DNA of 64,000 nt, taken from contig NZ_CP090898.1 of assembly GCF_023078835.1 (NCBI RefSeq), forward strand, positions 2,048,045 to 2,112,044. The letters are read 5' to 3'. How positions within the stretch are numbered: position 1 is the first letter of the stretch; each line of letters starts with the position of its first letter. Shown here piece after piece: positions 58,948-64,000 of this stretch. Position numbers and translations under genes: made by a program. Below the pieces are notes generated by a model. The model saw only the letters and a list, made by a program, of their open reading frames with translations, was not told where the DNA came from and did not search any database. Origin of the DNA: Synechococcus sp. NB0720_010 (GTDB taxonomy: Bacteria > Cyanobacteriota > Cyanobacteriia > PCC-6307 > Cyanobiaceae).

Positions 58948-59682
58948 ATGCCCGTGGATGAGGCGCTGCAACAGCGCCGGGAGCTGGCCTTTCTTGTCCT
59001 CTCGGGTCTGTTCCTTGGAACGATGGGGATGTTGAACATCCTTGGCCTGACACGCTTCCTGCAGCTCGGTCAGATCGGCTCATGGCCGGTGGTGGTGGCG
59101 GTTGGAGCCCTCCCCTATCCGGTGACCTTCCTCTGCACGGACCTGATCAGTGAGATCTGGGGCGAGCAGCGGGCCAATCAGTTGGTCTGGGTGGGCTTGC
59201 TGTTGAACGGTTGGATCGTCCTGGTGCTCTGGCTCGGCGGTGTGTTGCCGGGTCTGCCGGGGGCGCCGGAGGAGACGTTTTTTGCCGTTCAGGGCTTGGC
59301 CTTTGGTGCGATCGGAGCGTCGATGGCGGCCTACATGGCGGCCCAGTTCACCGATGTCCGCCTGTTTCATTTCTGGAAGCGGCGCACCGGTGGTCGGGCG
59401 CTTTGGTTGCGCAACAACGGCTCGACCCTGGTCAGCCAGTTGGTGGATACGACGGCGGTGGTGCTGATCAGCCACTACGCCGCCCACGTCCTTCCGGTGC
59501 GCGCGGATCTTCCGGTGGCGCCTCAACTGCTGAGCTTCATTGCCAGTGGCTACCTGTTCAAGGCCCTGGCGGCCTTACTGGACACCCTGCCCTTCTATTG
59601 GCTAACGGCCTGGCTGCGCCGCTGGTTGATGGTTCCCGGGGCTGGGGCGGAGTTGGGACCTGAGCAGCGACCTCTACGGTGA
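58948..59682 (+). CDS. Queuosine precursor transporter (YhhQ/VUT family)
   Basis: 244 residues with about six membrane helices. The family motif is TFLCTDLISEIWGEQRANQLVWVG (in parts), plus FTDVRLFHFWKRRTGGRALWLRNNGSTLVSQLVDT (in parts), which matches the VUT/YhhQ family that imports queuine-pathway precursors. A methyltransferase gene follows after 6 bases. Confidence 0.88.
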   Translation: MPVDEALQQRRELAFLVLSGLFLGTMGMLNILGLTRFLQLGQIGSWPVVVAVGALPYPVTFLCTDLISEIWGEQRANQLVWVGLLLNGWIVLVLWLGGVLPGLPGAPEETFFAVQGLAFGAIGASMAAYMAAQFTDVRLFHFWKRRTGGRALWLRNNGSTLVSQLVDTTAVVLISHYAAHVLPVRADLPVAPQLLSFIASGYLFKALAALLDTLPFYWLTAWLRRWLMVPGAGAELGPEQRPLR

Positions 59683-59688
59683 TCAGCC

Positions 59689-60435
59689 ATGACCGTCACC
59701 GCCGCTCTCTCCCTCGATCACTTTCTCTCCGGGGGATTTGATCTACGCCAGCATCTGGCCTCCCATCTCCAGCTCACGGCAGCGGAGCTGGAGCAGCAGT
59801 TGCCGATGGCGACCGAGGCCCTGGCCGCTGCCCACCCTGGGGCCTTTGATCCCGAGCAGGCGGGGAGCTTCTACGAGAACGAGGTGGGCCATGCCCATCT
59901 GCTGGAGCTCGCGGCTTGGCACCTGAGCAGTGCGGATTACATCGCGGACACCCTGCGCTTGCAGGCCATGTTTGCCAAGGGGCAGGTCCTCGATTTCGGC
60001 GGCGGGATTGGCACCCATGCCCTGGCGGCGGCGGCACTGCCTGAGGTCGAGTTGGTCTGGTTCGTCGACCTCAACCCCGCCAATCGCGCTTTCGTGACGG
60101 AGCGGGCGGAGCGCTTTGGCTTGACCCACAAGCTGCGTTGTTTCCGCGACCTCGGCGACGCCGCCCTGCCCGAGCGGTTTGACACGGTGGTGTGCCTGGA
60201 CGTCCTTGAGCACCTCAACGATCCCTCGGCGCAGCTCGAGCAGTTCGCTCAGCGGATGGGGCCGGAGGCGATCGCCCTCCTGAATTGGTATTTCTTCCAG
60301 GGGTTCAACGGCGAGTATCCCTTCCACTTCGATGATCCGGCCCTGGTGGAGCGCTTCTTCCGCACCCTCCAGGCCCGCTTCCTGGAGGTGTTCCATCCCT
60401 ATCTGATCACCACCCGCGCCTACCGCCTGGCCTGA
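59689..60435 (+). CDS. Class I SAM-dependent methyltransferase
   Basis: 248 residues. SAM motif VLDFGGGIGTHALA, acidic strand VWFVDLNPANRA, and motif DTVVCLDVLEHLNDP. The first 95 residues are helical. Substrate unknown; its 6-base spacing from the queuosine transporter suggests co-transcription but not a shared pathway. Followed by a terminator hairpin that mainly serves the opposite strand. Confidence 0.82.
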   Translation: MTVTAALSLDHFLSGGFDLRQHLASHLQLTAAELEQQLPMATEALAAAHPGAFDPEQAGSFYENEVGHAHLLELAAWHLSSADYIADTLRLQAMFAKGQVLDFGGGIGTHALAAAALPEVELVWFVDLNPANRAFVTERAERFGLTHKLRCFRDLGDAALPERFDTVVCLDVLEHLNDPSAQLEQFAQRMGPEAIALLNWYFFQGFNGEYPFHFDDPALVERFFRTLQARFLEVFHPYLITTRAYRLA

Positions 60436-60445
60436 GGCCGGGCCA

Positions 60446-60473
60446 CAAAAAAGCCGGCACCTGGGTGCCGGCT
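60446..60473 (-). terminator. Terminator of rplU-rpmA
   Basis: Stem AGCCGGCAC / GTGCCGGCT (60452-60460, 60465-60473) with a CTGG loop; A run on plus (60447-60452) gives a T run on minus. It lies 22 bases past rpmA. Confidence 0.9.
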
Positions 60474-60495
60474 CAATCAACCGTGGTGCTGGGCT

Positions 60496-60759
60496 TCAGC
60501 CGAGGGCCACGTTGATGCGCTTGCGGGTGCGCAGACCGCGCTTGATGGTGTCGAAGCTGACCACACCGTCGACCAGGGCGAAGAGGGTGTCGTCAGCACC
60601 GCGGCCGACGTTGTTGCCGGGGAGCACAGAGGTGCCGCGCTGGCGGATCAGGATCGAACCGGCGCTGACGGATTCACCGCCGTAGCGCTTCACGCCAAGA
60701 CGCTTGGCGTTGGAGTCGCGGCCGTTACGGGTTGAGCCGGTGCCTTTCTTGTGGGCCAT
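60496..60759 (-). CDS. rpmA: 50S ribosomal protein L27
   Basis: 87 residues, [20 protein letters not shown], the standard bacterial L27 N-terminus with no cleavable Firmicute-type extension. It lies near the peptidyl-transferase centre. 41 bases downstream of rplU. Confidence 0.98.
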   Translation of the reverse strand: MAHKKGTGSTRNGRDSNAKRLGVKRYGGESVSAGSILIRQRGTSVLPGNNVGRGADDTLFALVDGVVSFDTIKRGLRTRKRINVALG

Positions 60760-60800
60760 GGGGGAGGAAACTCAGGAGTTCAGGTGAAGGATCTGGAGGT

Positions 60801-61154
60801 TCAGGCCAGTGCTTTGCCGCCGACGCTGATGGACTTGACCATCACGCGGGTGAGCTCCTGACGGTGACCGTTCTTACGGCGGGTCTTCTTCTTAGGGCGC
60901 ATCTTGTAGACGATGATCTTCTGGCCGCGGCGGTGAGCCATCACCTGCAGCTCAACGGTGGCCCCTTTGACGTAGGGCTGACCCACGTTGGCGGCCTTGC
61001 CGTCGTTCACCAGCAGCACGTTCTCGAGGGTGAGGGTGCTGTCGACCTCGGCGTGGATCCGGTTGAGGTCGTAGTAGCGGTTGGGCTGAACCCAGACCTG
61101 GGTGCCCGAGGTCTCAACGATGGCGTATGGGCCGGTTTGCGAATCAGTACTCAT
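60801..61154 (-). CDS. rplU: 50S ribosomal protein L21
   Basis: 117 residues from ATG 61154 ([19 protein letters not shown]). It has the L21 blocks [20 protein letters not shown] and the basic tail [19 protein letters not shown]. It binds 23S rRNA. Divergent from kaiA, with about 140 bases between the starts. Confidence 0.97.
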   Translation of the reverse strand: MSTDSQTGPYAIVETSGTQVWVQPNRYYDLNRIHAEVDSTLTLENVLLVNDGKAANVGQPYVKGATVELQVMAHRRGQKIIVYKMRPKKKTRRKNGHRQELTRVMVKSISVGGKALA

Positions 61155-61297
61155 GACAGAAGGGGCGTGGTCAGGCTGACGGGAGGACGCCGTCATTGGG
61201 GCCTGCCACGGCAATTGGAAGACAAACAACGAGTTTCACCGCTCGAGGGCACTCCCGTCAACACTGAGGTCACTTGCCAGGGCTCCAACTCAGGGCC

Positions 61298-62143
61298 ATG
61301 ACCCAGCCGGCGCTCACTATTGCTTCGCTGCTGTCGGACCCTCGTCTGGTCAAGGCTGCCACCAGCTGGCTGAAGGGTGAGCGCTACTGCCTGGAGGACC
61401 TGGGCTCCCTTTCCGACCCGATCGCTGAATTGCTCCAGCGGCGGGATGCCTTTGATGTGGTGCTGCTGCAGCAGGGTGTCACGCCCCCAGAGGCCCTCCA
61501 AGGCTTGCGTCAGCAAGGAGTGCTTCTGCCGGCGGTTGTGGTGGGGGAAGTCAACGGCCGCGTCGACTACCACGAGGCGGAGGTGCATCTGCCCCAGGAC
61601 CAGCTTGAACAGGTTGTCTACAGCCTGGATGCAGCGGTTTCGCGCTTCCTGCGCAAGGGACTGTCTGCTCAATCGGAGTCGGGCGGTGAGTCGGCCTCGA
61701 CACCGCTGTCCTGGCGGCTACCCAATCGACTTCAGGGGCGCCTGGGCTACCTGGGGGTCTTCTACAAGCGGGATCCGTCCCTGTTTTTGCGCAATCTCCC
61801 GGAGCCTGACCACGGCGAGTTGCGCCAGTCGTTGCAGCGGGGCTACCGCGACATCCTGATCAGTTACTTCAAGGATCCTGCGGCGGCCAACCAGGCGATC
61901 GAGAGCTTTGTCCACAGCGCCTTCTTTTGCGATCTCCCGGTCAACAGCGTTGTTGAGATCCATGTGGATCTGATGGATTCCTTCTGGAAGCAACTGCGGC
62001 TTGAAGGCCATAAAAACGATTTTCTTCAGGATTACCGCCTTGCGCTTTTGGATGTGATGGCCCATTTGTGTGAGATGTACCGGCGTTCCATTCCCCCGGA
62101 TCTCCCCTTGGCGGAACCACCGCCTGGTGAGGCCGTTGGTTAG
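61298..62143 (+). CDS. kaiA: Circadian clock protein KaiA
   Basis: 281 residues from ATG 61298, close to the 284 of Synechococcus elongatus. The N-terminal pseudo-receiver region (1-135) is followed by a linker and the C-terminal four-helix domain (about 160-275, [28 protein letters not shown] in parts), which dimerises and binds the KaiC tail. KaiA promotes KaiC autophosphorylation. It sits between rplU and kaiB, the interval from which kaiA is missing or shortened in Prochlorococcus. Confidence 0.95.
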   Translation: MTQPALTIASLLSDPRLVKAATSWLKGERYCLEDLGSLSDPIAELLQRRDAFDVVLLQQGVTPPEALQGLRQQGVLLPAVVVGEVNGRVDYHEAEVHLPQDQLEQVVYSLDAAVSRFLRKGLSAQSESGGESASTPLSWRLPNRLQGRLGYLGVFYKRDPSLFLRNLPEPDHGELRQSLQRGYRDILISYFKDPAAANQAIESFVHSAFFCDLPVNSVVEIHVDLMDSFWKQLRLEGHKNDFLQDYRLALLDVMAHLCEMYRRSIPPDLPLAEPPPGEAVG

Positions 62144-62166
62144 TTCTTATTCGTTCCATTTGTCTT

Positions 62167-62176
62167 AAGGAGGTGA
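62167..62176 (+). promoter_or_regulatory. Unusually strong Shine-Dalgarno sequence of kaiB
   Basis: AAGGAGGTGA, continuing as TTCC, is nearly a full complement of the 16S rRNA 3' end. It ends 5 bases before the ATG at 62182. No other start in the window has a match this long. Confidence 0.85.
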
Positions 62177-62181
62177 TTCCG

Positions 62182-62529
62182 ATGAGTCCACGCAAGACCT
62201 ACATCCTGAAGCTCTATGTGGCTGGAAACACGCCCAACTCGATGCGCGCATTGAAGACCCTGCGGAATATCCTTGATACGGAATTTCAGGGTGTGTATGC
62301 CCTGAAAGTGATTGATGTTCTGAAAAACCCTCAGCTCGCTGAAGAAGACAAGATCCTGGCGACGCCCACCCTCGCCAAGATCCTTCCGCCACCGGTGCGT
62401 CGAATCATTGGTGATCTCTCAGACCGGGAGAGGGTTTTGATTGGTTTGGATCTCTTGTTTGAGGAGCTCAGCGATGAGGCCTTGTCCGAGTCCTTGTTGG
62501 ACCAGGATGCGGTGGGTGATCTTGTGTGA
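62182..62529 (+). CDS. kaiB: Circadian clock protein KaiB
   Basis: 115 residues from ATG 62182 ([17 protein letters not shown]); the ATT/ATG codons upstream lie inside the ribosome binding site. Thioredoxin-like fold with the cis-proline region [25 protein letters not shown] (in parts), the segment that switches fold when KaiB binds KaiC. It has a longer acidic C-terminal tail than the S. elongatus protein (102 residues). 38 bases after kaiA. Confidence 0.96.
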   Translation: MSPRKTYILKLYVAGNTPNSMRALKTLRNILDTEFQGVYALKVIDVLKNPQLAEEDKILATPTLAKILPPPVRRIIGDLSDRERVLIGLDLLFEELSDEALSESLLDQDAVGDLV

Positions 62530-62543
62530 AAACCAACGTTTCC

Positions 62544-62572
62544 TTCACAAGAGCGGCTGTCATAGCCGTGAA
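62544..62572 (+). promoter_or_regulatory. Hairpin between kaiB and kaiC
   Basis: CGGCT / AGCCG (62554-62558, 62564-62568) with a GTCAT loop, extended by TTCA / TGAA at the base across an asymmetric internal loop. There is no T run. It ends 34 bases before the kaiC start. Confidence 0.35.
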
Positions 62573-62606
62573 AACGAACTAGATTTCTGACAGGACCATC
62601 CTCCCC

Positions 62607-64000
62607 ATGCAGGACCCCAGCCCACAGTCCAATCATCTCGCCTCGGTCCAGAAGCTGCCGACGGGGATTGAGGGGTTTGACGACGTTTGCCAGGGCGGTC
62701 TCCCCATTGGTCGCTCCACCCTGATCAGTGGGACATCGGGTACGGGAAAAACCGTGTTCTCGCTGAACTTTCTCTATAACGGCATTCGTCAGTTTGACGA
62801 GCCCGGGATTTTCGTCACCTTTGAAGAGTCGCCGCTCGATATTCTCCGCAATGCGGCCAGCTTTGGCTGGAATCTTCAGGAAATGGTGGAGCAGGACAAG
62901 CTGTTCCTGTTGGATGCCTCCCCTGATCCGGAAGGGCAAGATGTCGCTGGCAGCTTCGATCTGTCAGGTCTGATCGAGCGAATTAACTACGCGATCCGTA
63001 AGTACAAAGCCCGGCGTGTGGCGATCGATTCGATCACGGCCGTTTTTCAGCAGTACGACGCGGTCTCGGTCGTGCGCCGGGAGATCTTCCGCTTGATTGC
63101 CCGCCTGAAGGAGATCGGCGTCACCACGGTGATGACCACCGAGCGGATTGATGAATACGGTCCCATCGCCCGCTACGGGGTGGAGGAATTCGTCAGCGAC
63201 AACGTGGTGATCCTCCGCAATGTCTTGGAGGGGGAGCGCCGCCGGCGGACGGTGGAAATCCTCAAGTTGCGCGGTACCACCCATATGAAGGGGGAGTTCC
63301 CCTTCACCATGGGCTCCCACGGCATCAGCATCTTCCCGCTGGGGGCCATGCGCCTGACCCAGCGCAGCTCCAATGTCCGCGTGAGCTCGGGTGTCCCCCG
63401 CCTCGATGAGATGTGCGGCGGCGGCTTCTTCAAGGATTCGATCATCCTGGCCACCGGTGCGACAGGGACGGGTAAGACCCTGCTGGTCAGCAAGTTTGTG
63501 GAGAACGCCTGCGCCAACAAGGAGCGGGCCATCCTCTTTGCCTATGAGGAGTCCAGGGCCCAGCTGCTGCGCAATGCCACCAGTTGGGGGTTGGATTTCG
63601 AGGAGATGGAGCGCCAGGGACTGCTCAAAATTATTTGTGCCTATCCCGAATCAACGGGCCTAGAGGATCACCTCCAAATCATCAAGACCGAAATCAGCCA
63701 GTTCAAGCCATCGCGGATGGCGATCGACTCCCTCTCGGCCCTGGCGCGGGGCGTGAGTCATAACGCCTTCCGTCAGTTTGTGATCGGCGTGACCGGTTAC
63801 GCCAAGCAGGAAGAAATCGCGGGCTTCTTTACGAATACCTCCGAAGAATTCATGGGGAGTCACTCGATTACTGACTCCCATATCTCGACGATTACCGACA
63901 CGATCCTGCTGCTTCAGTACGTCGAGATCCGTGGTGAGATGGCCCGCGCTCTGAACGTCTTCAAGATGCGCGGTTCCTGGCACGACAAGGGAATCCGTGA
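62607..64000 (+). CDS. kaiC: Circadian clock kinase/ATPase KaiC (3' end outside window)
   Basis: 464 complete codons are visible from ATG 62607 (MQDPSPQSNHLASVQKLP); the frame is open to the right edge, so about the last tenth is missing. Two RecA-like lobes: CI with P-loop GTSGTGKT (42-49) and catalytic E73/E74, CII with GATGTGKT (284-291). The autophosphorylation pair is S427/T428 in SHISTIT, equal to S431/T432 of S. elongatus. It is the core clock ATPase and kinase. 77 bases after kaiB. Confidence 0.97.
   Translation, partial: MQDPSPQSNHLASVQKLPTGIEGFDDVCQGGLPIGRSTLISGTSGTGKTVFSLNFLYNGIRQFDEPGIFVTFEESPLDILRNAASFGWNLQEMVEQDKLFLLDASPDPEGQDVAGSFDLSGLIERINYAIRKYKARRVAIDSITAVFQQYDAVSVVRREIFRLIARLKEIGVTTVMTTERIDEYGPIARYGVEEFVSDNVVILRNVLEGERRRRTVEILKLRGTTHMKGEFPFTMGSHGISIFPLGAMRLTQRSSNVRVSSGVPRLDEMCGGGFFKDSIILATGATGTGKTLLVSKFVENACANKERAILFAYEESRAQLLRNATSWGLDFEEMERQGLLKIICAYPESTGLEDHLQIIKTEISQFKPSRMAIDSLSALARGVSHNAFRQFVIGVTGYAKQEEIAGFFTNTSEEFMGSHSITDSHISTITDTILLLQYVEIRGEMARALNVFKMRGSWHDKGIR

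Overview
The window is a gene-dense, G+C-rich stretch of a picocyanobacterial chromosome. The evidence is the allophycocyanin core genes (apcE, apcA, apcB, apcC), cytochrome c550 (psbV), plant-type ferredoxin (petF), the variable chain of ferredoxin-thioredoxin reductase (ftrV), the cyanobacterial ATP synthase clusters with a b' subunit, plastid-type ribosomal protein PSRP-3/Ycf65, and an intact kaiA-kaiB-kaiC clock locus next to rplU-rpmA. The compact layout (many 1-4 base overlaps, convergent genes sharing stop bases) and the gene order fit a marine or brackish Synechococcus/Cyanobium-type unicell. I cannot name the species. I see no insertion sequence, prophage, CRISPR array or rRNA operon. 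One tRNA gene (tRNA-Val, GAC) is present.

Layout. 1-4623: phycobilisome core genes, all on the minus strand. 4787-11956: a methyltransferase, then the main ATP synthase operon (atp1, a, c, b', b, delta, alpha, gamma), ending in a strong terminator. 12042-14782: a 2OG-Fe(II) oxygenase-like gene, then a tightly overlapping ferredoxin / 67-aa protein / DUF3326 / YchJ-like set. 14779-19584: alanine dehydrogenase, and a GTPase-nadD-nadE operon for NAD synthesis. 19611-22221: aminopeptidase P, a HAD hydrolase and PSRP-3. 30783-34933: atpC-atpD (epsilon, beta) divergent from groES-groEL, which carries a CIRCE operator.

34941-45209 holds a coiled-coil protein, mscL, an ammonium transporter, msrB-secG-gpmI, pyrR, ftrV, an Hsp70-like gene with its partner, rpoZ, a DUF1818 gene and a dehydrogenase. 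45568-52948 holds a DUF2811 gene, a membrane protein, an EVE-domain gene, murD, tRNA-Val, a photosystem II S4-domain gene, serA, prmA and petF. 53046-61154 holds psbV, rnz, a SpoIID-like gene, a nagB-like gene, a YebC-family gene, truB, a queuosine-precursor transporter, a methyltransferase, rpmA and rplU. 61298-64000 is kaiA, kaiB and most of kaiC.

The most unusual region is 22278-30708. Six overlapping or nearly abutting minus-strand genes encode a small membrane protein, an FHA-domain membrane protein, a divergent Ser/Thr kinase with a zinc ribbon, a TerY-like von Willebrand A protein, a PP2C phosphatase and a membrane protein with a probable extracytoplasmic NTF2-like domain. The kinase, vWA and PP2C genes match the triad described for TerY-P systems. 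Divergent from this operon is a class A penicillin-binding protein with an N-terminal cytoplasmic FHA domain, and convergent with that is a rhomboid-fold protein that has lost its catalytic serine. I infer a phosphorylation circuit that gates peptidoglycan synthesis through FHA-phosphothreonine binding. This is a hypothesis from gene content and order.

Start codons were chosen by family alignment and gene overlap where several were possible; doubtful ones are marked.
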